NCBI GenBank assembly: GCA_002299555.1
Contig: DBOL01000102.1
Coordinates: 1 to 26,362, forward strand
Direction: 5' to 3'
Source: Candidatus Aminicenantes bacterium UBA647
GTDB taxonomy: Bacteria > Acidobacteriota > Aminicenantia > UBA2199
DNA: 26,362 nt
Shown: positions 8,760-15,838 of the stretch, one piece after another
Numbering within the stretch: the stretch's first letter is position 1
Layout: each line of letters begins with the position of its first letter
Position numbers and translations under genes: made by a program
The notes under the pieces: generated by a model
Seen by the model: only the letters and a program-made list of their open reading frames with translations
Databases searched by the model: none
What the model was told of the DNA's origin: nothing

Positions 8760-10040
8760 ATGAAGCTGAAACTTCACTGGCAAATTCTGATTGCAATGGT
8801 CCTTGGAGCAGGTACGGGAGCAATATTTCAAAGTGTTTATAGCGGAGAACCATCCGGGCCGATTTTTTCTGTGTTTTCATCTCTGGGTGTAGTGTTTATC
8901 CGGTTATTAAGGATGATAATAGTTCCTCTGATCTTTACTTCTATCGTGAGCGGCGTATCAAATATAGGTGAAGGGAAAAAGCTGGGAAGGATAGGATTGA
9001 AAACCATGACATACTATATTGTCACAAGTATGTTTGCAATTCTTGTAGGTCTGACACTTTGTAACCTCTTAACTCCGGGAGTAGGAGTAGATATTCCGGT
9101 GAACAAAGGATTTGATCCGGGACAGCTGAAAACACCTGGATCAGTTATGGATATTCTGATAAGAATGATACCGGTTAACCCTGTTCATGCTGCTTCATCC
9201 GGAGATATGCTTGGCGTTATTTTCTTTTCCATCATACTCGGAATAGGTATTTCAAGGCTTAAACCGGAGCACGGAGACTATATAAAAAAATTCTTTAATT
9301 CATTCTTTGAACTAATGATGAAAGTAACCGAGATCATTATTAAGTTTGCTCCGATCGGAGTTTTCGGATTGATGACTGCAGTTGTGGCAAAAACGGGATT
9401 TGATATGATCAGAGCAGTTGGCAAATATATGTTCACGATCGCTGCTGGATTATCGATTCATCTTCTCATAACTCTCCCTTTAATCTTCTTTTTGCTTACA
9501 AGGATGAACCCTGTAAAACACTTTAAAGCAATGGCCTCAGCGCTTGCAACTGCATTTTCAACAAGTTCCTCCTCTGCAACACTTCCGCTCACAATGAGAA
9601 ATGTGGAAAAAAATGTAGGAGTATCAAACCGGATATCAAGTTTTGTTCTGCCTCTGGGTGCAACAGTGAACATGGATGGAACGGCATTGTATGAGTGTGC
9701 CGGCGTAATATTCATCAGTCAGGTTATGGGGCTTGAACTCACTCTGATCCAGCAGTTTGTAGTTGTTATAACCGCACTTCTGGCATCGATAGGTGCGGCC
9801 GGGATCCCAAGTGCGGGGCTTGTTGTTATATTTATCGTAACACAGGCAATCGGATTCAAGGATGCGGATGTTGCAATTATTATCGGTACTATGCTTGCTG
9901 TTGACAGGCCTCTTGATATGTTCAGGACTATGATAAATGTTTTCAGTGATAGTATCGGCACTGTTGTAATTGCAAAAAGTGAAGGTGAAAAAGATTTTTA
10001 TAAGGGCGGTCTATTTCTTGAAGATCCGGGAGATGATTGA
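8760..10040 (+). CDS. Dicarboxylate/amino acid:cation symporter (DAACS, GltP/GltT type)
   Basis: 426 residues; the ATG is preceded by AAAGGAGG with ideal spacing. The family hallmarks are all present: the serine-rich HP1 tip STSSSSATLPLT (about 267-278), NMDGTALYE in TM7 (304-312), the HP2 tip IGAAGIPSAG and the TM8 motif DRPLDMFRTMINV (382-394). In archaeal GltPh the arginine matching R389 here binds the side-chain carboxylate, so acidic substrates (glutamate, aspartate or C4-dicarboxylates) are expected, driven by Na+ or H+. It is a single-gene transcript; its 3' end overlaps the convergent TPR gene by 30 bases, so the stop codons lie in each other's coding sequence. Confidence 0.95.
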   Translation: MKLKLHWQILIAMVLGAGTGAIFQSVYSGEPSGPIFSVFSSLGVVFIRLLRMIIVPLIFTSIVSGVSNIGEGKKLGRIGLKTMTYYIVTSMFAILVGLTLCNLLTPGVGVDIPVNKGFDPGQLKTPGSVMDILIRMIPVNPVHAASSGDMLGVIFFSIILGIGISRLKPEHGDYIKKFFNSFFELMMKVTEIIIKFAPIGVFGLMTAVVAKTGFDMIRAVGKYMFTIAAGLSIHLLITLPLIFFLLTRMNPVKHFKAMASALATAFSTSSSSATLPLTMRNVEKNVGVSNRISSFVLPLGATVNMDGTALYECAGVIFISQVMGLELTLIQQFVVVITALLASIGAAGIPSAGLVVIFIVTQAIGFKDADVAIIIGTMLAVDRPLDMFRTMINVFSDSIGTVVIAKSEGEKDFYKGGLFLEDPGDD

Positions 10041-10667
10041 TTTTTTGCTATTCTTCATCCTCAATTTCTCAATCTCCTTGAAAGCATCCCTTGTTTCAGC
10101 GATTATTTCATTATTGTAAAAAGAGAGAGTCTCAACTTTTCTGAAAGCGGCAGATGACTTGTCTGATTTTTCAGCTTTGAGGTAAGCTTGACCGAGAAAA
10201 AACCAGCTGTATTCATTCTCTCTGTCCAAATCAATTGCTTTAAGAAAATAGTTTTCTGCTGCATAATAGTTTTTCCTCTTCATCAGAATATACCCCTGGT
10301 ATATCTTTGTAAGAGCATGTTTATTGTTCATTCGGGCTGCTTCTTCCAGCTTCTCCCCTGCCTTCAGGAAATTTTCTTTCAGAAGGTGGTAAAGTCCCTG
10401 GTTAAAAAGTAGATCTACAACTTGCCCGGGCGGATAATATTGAGGAGTGGCTTCGGCCGCAGTGTACGACAATTCCCGGATAGCAAGAACATATGCTTCG
10501 TGATATTTGATAAACTCGTTCTTTAATTCTTCATTCAGAATGAAAACTTTCCTGAATTTAGCTGAATGAGTTAAATTCAGGTAAGCTTTGGTGATTTCTA
10601 AACTTCCGGAACTGCCCTTTAAATTAAGAATTTTTAGTGATTTTGATATAAAACTGGATTTGTTCAT
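10011..10667 (-). CDS. Cytoplasmic TPR-repeat protein
   Basis: 218 residues without a signal peptide. About three tetratricopeptide repeats can be followed from residue 95 to 190, with the usual alternation of Y/L/G/A positions (for example KIYQGYILMKRKNYYAAENY and YSWFFLGQAYLKAEKSDKSS). The repeats suggest a protein-binding scaffold; no catalytic motif is present. The ATG overlaps the coaE stop in an ATGA arrangement and GAAGAGA lies upstream, so it is co-translated with coaE. The partner is unknown. Confidence 0.8.
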   Translation of the reverse strand: MNKSSFISKSLKILNLKGSSGSLEITKAYLNLTHSAKFRKVFILNEELKNEFIKYHEAYVLAIRELSYTAAEATPQYYPPGQVVDLLFNQGLYHLLKENFLKAGEKLEEAARMNNKHALTKIYQGYILMKRKNYYAAENYFLKAIDLDRENEYSWFFLGQAYLKAEKSDKSSAAFRKVETLSFYNNEIIAETRDAFKEIEKLRMKNSKKSIISRIFKK

Positions 10668-11284
10668 TTCTTGTTCTCTTCAAAACTTTTTTTTAATAAA
10701 TAAAATGTTTCAAGGGTGTTCTTTCTCGTGGCATCATGAGATCCGGAGGTGTCAATTGAATAGTCGGCCACCTTAAGTTTTTCCGATATAGGAAATTGAG
10801 CCCTTATCCGTTCCTCAGCTTCTTCCAGTCCTATCCCGTCCCGTTCTGTTAGTCTTTTTCTTTGTTCTTCAGAATTGGTGTAAGTGACGATGATTTTATT
10901 GAAAGATTTGTATGTTCCGGATTCAACGAGAAGTGCGGATTCATATACAAAAAATCCCTCGATCTTTGCTTTTTCAAGATCTTTGTACATCTTGTCTCTC
11001 TCAGATGCCACAAGTGGGTGAATAAAATTATTTATGAAATTTCTCTTTTCCGGGTCCTCAAAAAGTAATTTCGAAAATTTTTCTTTGTTCAATCCTGAAT
11101 CTTTATCATAAATGTCACTTCCGAAAACTTCGATAATTTTTGAAGAGATCTCTGAATCTCCTGAAAAAATAATATTTTTTGCAATTATATCAGCCTTGGC
11201 GGTATAGCAGCCTACTTCCTTCAGAATGTTAAGGACGTAGGTTTTCCCCGTACATATTCCGCCGGTTAAACCAATCTTATACAT
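10664..11284 (-). CDS. coaE: Dephospho-CoA kinase
   Basis: 206 residues, the usual size for CoaE, which performs the last step of coenzyme A synthesis by phosphorylating the 3'-hydroxyl of the dephospho-CoA ribose with ATP. The P-loop GGICTGKT (8-15), the KADIIAKN substrate-site aspartate, the IHPLV motif near residue 90 and the lid region RLTERDGIGLEEAEERI are all visible. It leads a two-gene operon with the TPR protein. The ATG at 11284 has only a weak GGGG-type ribosome site but the only sensible N-terminus (MYKIGLTGGI). Confidence 0.95.
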   Translation of the reverse strand: MYKIGLTGGICTGKTYVLNILKEVGCYTAKADIIAKNIIFSGDSEISSKIIEVFGSDIYDKDSGLNKEKFSKLLFEDPEKRNFINNFIHPLVASERDKMYKDLEKAKIEGFFVYESALLVESGTYKSFNKIIVTYTNSEEQRKRLTERDGIGLEEAEERIRAQFPISEKLKVADYSIDTSGSHDATRKNTLETFYLLKKSFEENKK

Positions 11285-11309
11285 TGTTATACCCCACTTT
11301 GTGATTCTC

Positions 11310-11338
11310 AGTCTAAATAATTAACGAAACTTTGTCAA
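11310..11338 (-). promoter_or_regulatory. Promoter for coaE
   Basis: On the minus strand TTGACA (11333-11338) is followed after exactly 17 bases by TAGACT (11310-11315), leaving 25 bases between the -10 and the coaE ATG. The spacer does not share the conserved pattern of the four-copy module described in the findings. Confidence 0.55.
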
Positions 11339-11357
11339 TATCGATATCACTCCAAGT

Positions 11358-12581
11358 CTACGTTTGAACCACAATAAAAGTTGCTAATATCATTAATAAA
11401 ATTACAGGTGGAAGAAGGTATTTATAGACCTTGAATAAATTTGAATTAAAATATTCGTTGGTAAGGACAAGGCATAGATGTACAGGGGAAAGTAGAATTC
11501 CGGCAAATCCGATAACATAAATATAGATCGATAGATCAACGAAATTAGGCAGATGCTGTATCAGAGGAAGAAGAATGGGGTAAGAGATTGCTATATATGC
11601 AGTGTTTACCCCCGTAAGAAATCCAATTGAGAATGATATAAGGAAACAGAGAAAGATCAGAAAAGAGAAAGAAATATTTCCACTTGCTGCAGAGCCGAAA
11701 ATATTTGATTGATATATTATTCTCTGAAAGACCAGAACTGATGCCATGAGGAGCATTGTTTTCCACATTATGGGAGAAATCATCATTTGTACAATATTTT
11801 TTATATGGATCTTTTTTATCAATGTTAGCAATACAGCTGTAAGAATCAGTGAAATATATAATGGGATCGAAAAAACAAAAAACAAAACAATAATTATCAG
11901 AATTGGCCAGATCCCCCACAGGAAATCTTTCACTGTCTTTTTTATGGAGCTGTTATCTGCTAAATGAAAATTTGAGATATCATTTCTCTTCATATATAAA
12001 GAAAAAATTACTATACCACTGATAATATTTAGAATTGTATAAGGTGCCTGAGTAATGATGATTTTTTTCAGAGGAATTCCTGACATTGCTTCGAAAAGGA
12101 GCAGCCCGGCATATATGGGCCATACAAATTCCCAAATGTGACGAAACCAGTAATTTAAAAATGTTTTAAACTCACCGCTCATAGCCATTTTGTTTGTAGA
12201 TTTTTCTACCAGTGGAGCTGAGACCAATGCCCCGCCCGGCATTGGAAGAAGCCCGATTATTGAAGGTGCTATCATAGATACTGACTTGTCATTTCTGAAT
12301 ATGGATCTGAGTGAAGATAATAATTGATCGAACATTTTTTCCTGTTTCTGGATCATTGTGATATAAAGCACTGAAAGGATTATGATATATAGTCTGATCG
12401 ATGTTTTATCTATAAGAATATCAATTGATGACGAGAGTGCCGTTTCAATACTTAATGAAAAAAGGGCTATTGAGTAAAGTGATAATAAAAGTAAGGCCAG
12501 AGATATATTTATTCTTAACTTTAACAGTATCAGCAGTGTTATGATCAGAGAAATGATCTTTCCAATCTGTATGAGCTCCAT
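11358..12581 (-). CDS. DUF401 family integral membrane protein
   Basis: 407 residues that are almost entirely hydrophobic, with about 10-12 predicted membrane segments. The segment IGLLPMPGGALVSAPLVEKS and the overall layout match the DUF401/TIGR00529 family, which is related to anion and gluconate-type permeases; no substrate is established that I know of. The gene follows the nucleotidase by 21 bases, so it is probably on the same transcript, although its ATG has no clear ribosome site. A link to sulfur or nucleotide metabolism through that neighbour is only a guess. Confidence 0.75.
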   Translation of the reverse strand: MELIQIGKIISLIITLLILLKLRINISLALLLLSLYSIALFSLSIETALSSSIDILIDKTSIRLYIIILSVLYITMIQKQEKMFDQLLSSLRSIFRNDKSVSMIAPSIIGLLPMPGGALVSAPLVEKSTNKMAMSGEFKTFLNYWFRHIWEFVWPIYAGLLLFEAMSGIPLKKIIITQAPYTILNIISGIVIFSLYMKRNDISNFHLADNSSIKKTVKDFLWGIWPILIIIVLFFVFSIPLYISLILTAVLLTLIKKIHIKNIVQMMISPIMWKTMLLMASVLVFQRIIYQSNIFGSAASGNISFSFLIFLCFLISFSIGFLTGVNTAYIAISYPILLPLIQHLPNFVDLSIYIYVIGFAGILLSPVHLCLVLTNEYFNSNLFKVYKYLLPPVILLMILATFIVVQT

Positions 12582-12602
12582 TTTATAAAATAAGAGTCAT
12601 TA

Positions 12603-13586
12603 TCAAGAGTTGCTTATGATATCCAGAATCTCTTTATGCAATCCTGAAGTTGTGGCGAGGATCCCTGTATTGCCGGACAGTGTTGATCCCAGGCTGAAAT
12701 CTAGGGATTTACCGTTAATATCAGAAACAATTCCCCCTGCCTCCTCAACAATGATGCTTCCTGCTGCATGATCCCATATCTTCTCTTTGTAATCCGGAGA
12801 TTTCGGGTTTGGGATCCTCAGATATATTTCTGCATTACCCGAAGCAACGATCCCGTATTTCACCTGACTGTCTAATTGTACCGGTGGTTCACTTATTTTG
12901 AGTTTTTTAGCGATATCTGTCTGGAGTTCAAGATTTCCGTGCCCTGACTCATAACTTTGAACAAACCTCATTTTATTTTTATCCATATGATCAGTAACAA
13001 CGATCTTTTTGGATTCTTGTGTCTGACAATTTATTTGTGATGATCCTTCACCCTTCACTGAGAAGAAAATGAACCCTTCATTGCCTGGCTCTTTTTCGAT
13101 ACTAAGGTTTGGGCAGCCTGAAATTCCAAGAATTACTTCTCCATTCTTTATCAGGGCAAGTGCTACGGCATATTGTTCTCCCCGCAGGAATCCTTTTGTT
13201 CCATCTATCGGATCAAGTGTCCAGAATATGTTTGGATTCGGCTCTGCACAGCCGAGATCTATACTCTCCAGGATATCGTTTTTATAGAGCCTGTCATAAA
13301 GATTTTTTTCGTTTTTCAGGAAATTTTCGATCTTAATGAATACGCCGCTGTTTTCGGGTTTTTTAAGATCTGTTGATTCCTCTTCACCGACTATAGGAAT
13401 ATCCGGAAATTCGTTGTTCAGAATACTGCATATTACCGCCTGGGATGTAAAATCAGCTATGGTTACTGGGCTTTTATCCGATTTGTCGATCTTGTCTCCA
13501 GCTGTAAGCTCTTTCTGGATCTTCCGGCTTATCCTCATTGCCTTATCAACCGCTTCAAGCCCAATCTTCAATTCTTCTTCATACAT
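12603..13586 (-). CDS. cysQ: 3'(2'),5'-bisphosphate nucleotidase (CysQ/HAL2-like, inositol monophosphatase family)
   Basis: The start is ATG 13586, because AGGAG lies 5 bases upstream; a TTG at 13607 lies within the -10 promoter element and is unlikely. The 327-residue protein carries the lithium-sensitive phosphatase signatures: TIADFTSQ (D45), GEEES (E68-E70), WTLDPIDGTKGF (D125, D128) and WDHAAGSIIVEEAGG (D272). The length and the insertion between the GEEES and DPIDGT motifs resemble the HAL2/SAL1 branch, which removes the 3'-phosphate from PAP and PAPS in sulfate assimilation. An inositol monophosphatase activity cannot be excluded. First gene of an operon with the DUF401 protein. Confidence 0.88.
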   Translation of the reverse strand: MYEEELKIGLEAVDKAMRISRKIQKELTAGDKIDKSDKSPVTIADFTSQAVICSILNNEFPDIPIVGEEESTDLKKPENSGVFIKIENFLKNEKNLYDRLYKNDILESIDLGCAEPNPNIFWTLDPIDGTKGFLRGEQYAVALALIKNGEVILGISGCPNLSIEKEPGNEGFIFFSVKGEGSSQINCQTQESKKIVVTDHMDKNKMRFVQSYESGHGNLELQTDIAKKLKISEPPVQLDSQVKYGIVASGNAEIYLRIPNPKSPDYKEKIWDHAAGSIIVEEAGGIVSDINGKSLDFSLGSTLSGNTGILATTSGLHKEILDIISNS

Positions 13587-13606
13587 GTCTTCTCCTGGAA
13601 TACTCA

Positions 13607-13634
13607 ATTCTATATGATTTAGGGATCAAGTCAA
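13607..13634 (-). promoter_or_regulatory. Promoter for the cysQ-DUF401 operon
   Basis: On the minus strand TTGACT (13629-13634), a 16-base spacer and TAGAAT (13607-13612) lie about 20 bases upstream of the chosen ATG, with the AGGAG ribosome site between. This position supports ATG 13586 rather than TTG 13607, which would be overlapped by the -10. Confidence 0.55.
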
Positions 13635-13694
13635 CATCGCGATGGAGGACGGTGCTTGACATTTTGACTTTATAAAGAAAATACTCGGATACTG

Positions 13695-13863
13695 AGATTG
13701 ACAAATATTGGTGTTGAAACTAGATTCGGTTCTAAATCCGTGGAAAAATGGAAAAGTAATGAATAAAAATGACAAATTTAGTGTTCAGATCAAAAGTACA
13801 ATTGAACATAAAGCCTTGAAAACAGATGATTATGGAATTCACTATTTGGTGTCAGGAAAAGAA
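13695..13863 (+). repeat. Direct repeat, copy A (promoter plus 5' coding region of the alpha/beta hydrolase)
   Basis: This 169-base stretch aligns end to end with 14780-14947, with a single one-base length difference in the leader. The two copies share the promoter, the leader and the first 35 codons; 22 of 35 encoded residues are identical. Several differences are silent third-base changes, so the copies diverged while both were still coding. Confidence 0.85.
13698..13726 (+). promoter_or_regulatory. Promoter module copy A
   Basis: TTGACA (13698-13703), a 17-base spacer and TAGATT (13721-13726), with 32 bases to the ATG at 13759. The spacer has GG at positions 7-8 and TGAAA at 12-16, shared with three other promoters in the window. 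A weaker TTGACA-18-AATACT lies 42 bases upstream (13656) and may be a second start point. It should drive the truncated ORF and the CmcI-like gene. Confidence 0.65.
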
Positions 13864-13902
13864 GTTGGTACAATAAATAGCAATGACTTGTCAACATCTT
13901 AG
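13759..13902 (+). pseudogene. Truncated alpha/beta hydrolase paralogue (N-terminal remnant, 47 codons)
   Basis: The ORF from ATG 13759 encodes 47 residues, of which the first 35 match the N-terminus of the intact hydrolase at 14843 (for example FSVQIKSTIEHKALK against FNVQIKSIIEHKTLK). The remaining 12 residues, from VGTINSN onward, have no match and the frame ends at a TAG, before the oxyanion and nucleophile motifs. It cannot be an active hydrolase. The promoter and leader remain intact, so it probably now serves as an upstream ORF of the CmcI-like gene that starts 27 bases later. Longer in-frame readings from 13708 would start inside the promoter and are rejected. Confidence 0.75.
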
Positions 13903-13929
13903 AAGCTTGAAACAACTAGGAGAATATTT

Positions 13930-14715
13930 ATGATCACCTATATGGAAGATAATCTGGATATGCCGTTGTCCAATGTTTTGCACCTTATTCAGGATCGAAT
14001 AATGACAAAAACCACGTATCATGGAATCCCGACTCAAAAAAGCCCGGTTGATTTTTGGATATATCAGGAAATCATATCTGAAACAAGGCCGGATGTAATA
14101 ATTGAGATTGGTAATAATTATGGTGGAAGTACTTTAGCGCTGGCGCATATTTGTGATCTTCTTGATAATGGTAGAGTTATCGGTCTTGATATGTCGCATG
14201 CAAAGGTACCAGAACATGTAAGGAATCATAATCGGATTACCCTTATTAAAGGAGATGCCTGCAGGTCTTTTGAGAAAGTGACGAAGCTGATCTCAGAAGA
14301 CGAGAGCGTATTGGTAATAGAAGATAGTGCACACACGTATGAAAATACTCTGAAAGTATTGGAAACATATTCCGGATTGGTAACTCCCGGAAACTACTTC
14401 ATAGTTGAAGACAGCATATGTCATCATGGATTGGCTACAGGACCAAATCCCGGGCCTTATGAATCCATTGAATCTTTTGTGAATTCCAACCCTCACTTCG
14501 AAAGTGACAGGAGTAGAGAATCTTTTCTGATAACATGGAACCCCAAAGGGTATTTGAAACGAATCAATTATGCTGATGATACTTTGTCCACAAAAAAGTT
14601 GAAGCTGTCACCTGATAAGATCAAAACACTGAAATCATCAATGAAGGATATCCTGATTTCCCTTATTCCGCCATTCTTACTTCAGATCATAAAAAAAATA
14701 CGACATCTATGGTAG
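13930..14715 (+). CDS. CmcI-family SAM-dependent methyltransferase/hydroxylase-like protein
   Basis: 261 residues; ATG 13930 has a strong AGGAGA site 7 bases upstream. The Rossmann SAM site is IIEIGNNYGGSTLALA (about 57-72), followed by VIGLDMSH. D132 in VIEDSAHTY and E160-D161 in IVEDSICHHG match the metal ligands of CmcI, the cephalosporin biosynthesis protein that also names a family of sugar O-methyltransferases (rhamnosyl O-methyltransferase group). In a bacterium without a visible antibiotic cluster, O-methylation of a surface sugar is the likelier role. The gene sits between the two copies of the hydrolase repeat and probably uses the promoter of the truncated copy. The C-terminus ends in a short basic and hydrophobic tail. 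Confidence 0.8.
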   Translation: MITYMEDNLDMPLSNVLHLIQDRIMTKTTYHGIPTQKSPVDFWIYQEIISETRPDVIIEIGNNYGGSTLALAHICDLLDNGRVIGLDMSHAKVPEHVRNHNRITLIKGDACRSFEKVTKLISEDESVLVIEDSAHTYENTLKVLETYSGLVTPGNYFIVEDSICHHGLATGPNPGPYESIESFVNSNPHFESDRSRESFLITWNPKGYLKRINYADDTLSTKKLKLSPDKIKTLKSSMKDILISLIPPFLLQIIKKIRHLW

Positions 14716-14779
14716 TTTCTTCCCAATCAGTCGCTGAACCCGGGAAAGAGATCCCGAACCGGATGATGATGATGGTGTC

Positions 14780-14947
14780 AGATTGACAAAGATTGGTGTT
14801 GAAACTAGAATTATTCGTAAATCCAGTGAAAAAAAGGAAAAAATGAAGGTAAAAAGTGAATTTAATGTTCAGATTAAAAGTATAATTGAGCATAAGACTC
14901 TAAAAAGAGAAAATTATGAGATCCATTATTTTGTGTCAGGAAAAGAA
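14780..14947 (+). repeat. Direct repeat, copy B (promoter plus 5' coding region of the intact hydrolase)
   Basis: Partner of 13695-13863, 1,084-1,085 bases downstream. It covers the promoter, a leader with GGAAAAA and the first 35 codons of the intact hydrolase gene. Confidence 0.85.
14783..14811 (+). promoter_or_regulatory. Promoter module copy B, alpha/beta hydrolase
   Basis: TTGACA (14783-14788), a 17-base spacer and TAGAAT (14806-14811), with 31 bases to ATG 14843. The spacer differs from copy A at one base only. A reading frame beginning at 14783 would start within this promoter, which argues for ATG 14843 as the gene start. Confidence 0.7.
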
Positions 14948-15682
14948 AACAGTGATCTGATCACTTTTCTGCATCCTGCATATTCCGACCATAGAGCGTT
15001 TGATCAACAAATTGATTTTTTCTCAAAAAATTACAGAGTCATTACTATTGATTTAATTGGACACGGATTATCCAAAGCAAATGGAACAAAAGATAAAATT
15101 GATATATCTTTAGAACATATTGATAAAATTCTGGAAATTGAAGGATTTAACAAAACACACCTTGTCGGAGTTTCAATGGGATCTTTGATCGCTCAATTTT
15201 TTGCACTTAATTATCCTGAAAAAGTTAAATCTATGACAGTGCTAGGCGGATATAATATAAATGAGAATAATAAGAGAGTTGCAAAAGCTCAACGATCTGC
15301 AATCTTCAGTATGGTATTCAGGGCCATTTTCTCAATGAACTCATTCAGAAAAAAAGTTGCAGAGCTAACTTGTATATCAGAAAGGGGACAGGCCCTTTTT
15401 TATGAAACTACCAGCTTTTATGAGAGAAGATCATTTATGGTAATGCCGGGACTTCAAAATGTGATAAAAGATAGAGAGAAGATAAAAACACGGTATCCGA
15501 GCCTGATATTAGCAGGTGAATTTGATATTCAATTAATAAAAGAAATAGCTGAAGAGTGGCAAGCCGAAATTGATAATAGCAAATATTATATGATTAAAGA
15601 CGCAGGTCATTGTGCAAACATTGACAATCCTGATCTGTTTAACAGAAAGTTGGAAACATTTTTAGCTGGTTTGAAAGAATAA
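14843..15682 (+). CDS. Alpha/beta hydrolase
   Basis: 279 residues from ATG 14843, chosen because AAGGA lies 5-6 bases upstream and the promoter lies just before that. The fold is clear: the oxyanion-loop HPAYSDHR, DLIGHGLSKA, the nucleophile elbow GVSMGS with S111, the acid D228 in LILAGEFD and H256 in DAGHCANI, making a complete Ser-Asp-His triad with a short helical cap between. No signal peptide is present, so it acts in the cytoplasm. Substrate specificity is not readable; carboxylesterase or small-ester/lactone hydrolase roles are typical of the family. A truncated paralogue lies 1.1 kb upstream. Confidence 0.88.
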   Translation: MKVKSEFNVQIKSIIEHKTLKRENYEIHYFVSGKENSDLITFLHPAYSDHRAFDQQIDFFSKNYRVITIDLIGHGLSKANGTKDKIDISLEHIDKILEIEGFNKTHLVGVSMGSLIAQFFALNYPEKVKSMTVLGGYNINENNKRVAKAQRSAIFSMVFRAIFSMNSFRKKVAELTCISERGQALFYETTSFYERRSFMVMPGLQNVIKDREKIKTRYPSLILAGEFDIQLIKEIAEEWQAEIDNSKYYMIKDAGHCANIDNPDLFNRKLETFLAGLKE

Positions 15683-15728
15683 ATGCAGGGGTGATGCGAA
15701 ATTACCAGTTCAGCAGAAAGCCGGTTAA

Positions 15729-15757
15729 TTGACAAATACCGGTAATGAAACTAAAAT
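15729..15757 (+). promoter_or_regulatory. Promoter module copy C, DEAD-box helicase
   Basis: TTGACA (15729-15734), a 17-base spacer with GG at 7-8 and TGAAA at 12-16, and TAAAAT (15752-15757). There are 33 bases to the ATG of the 15-codon leader ORF. Two inverted repeats surround it: CCGGT/ACCGG (15721-15725, 15738-15742) and AGTTCAGC/GCTGAACT (15707-15714, 15762-15769). Confidence 0.7.
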
Positions 15758-15790
15758 TGGCGCTGAACTTACCATTTAAGGGGAAACAAA

Positions 15791-15838
15791 ATGAATGAAA
15801 AAACATACAGGATAGTATTAGTGAAATATGGAATTTAG
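15791..15838 (+). CDS. 15-residue leader ORF overlapping the helicase start
   Basis: The reading frame from ATG 15791 to TAG 15836-15838 encodes MNEKTYRIVLVKYGI. It has a strong AAGGGGA ribosome site at 15778-15784, 6 bases upstream, and sits at the fixed distance from promoter C. The helicase ATG (15828) lies inside its last codons in another frame and has no convincing ribosome site of its own. The likely role is translational coupling or control of helicase synthesis. There is no codon run of the kind seen in attenuator peptides. Confidence 0.5.
   Translation: MNEKTYRIVLVKYGI

Noticed and set aside
11545..11919. 124-codon minus-strand frame within the DUF401 gene
   Set aside because: Same strand but another frame of a membrane protein with a consistent hydrophobic pattern; no ribosome site and no family resemblance.
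13656..13685. TTGACA-18-AATACT as a strong tandem promoter upstream of copy A
   Set aside because: The -10 matches only four of six bases and the spacing is 18; kept as a remark within the promoter A entry rather than as a feature.
14741..14756. CGGGA / TCCCG hairpin after the CmcI-like gene as a terminator
   Set aside because: The stem is only five pairs and there is no T run after it, so it does not meet the intrinsic terminator pattern.
15791..15838. Leader ORF as the true helicase N-terminus joined by a frameshift
   Set aside because: The helicase Q motif begins immediately at ATG 15828 as expected for the family, so no N-terminal sequence is missing.
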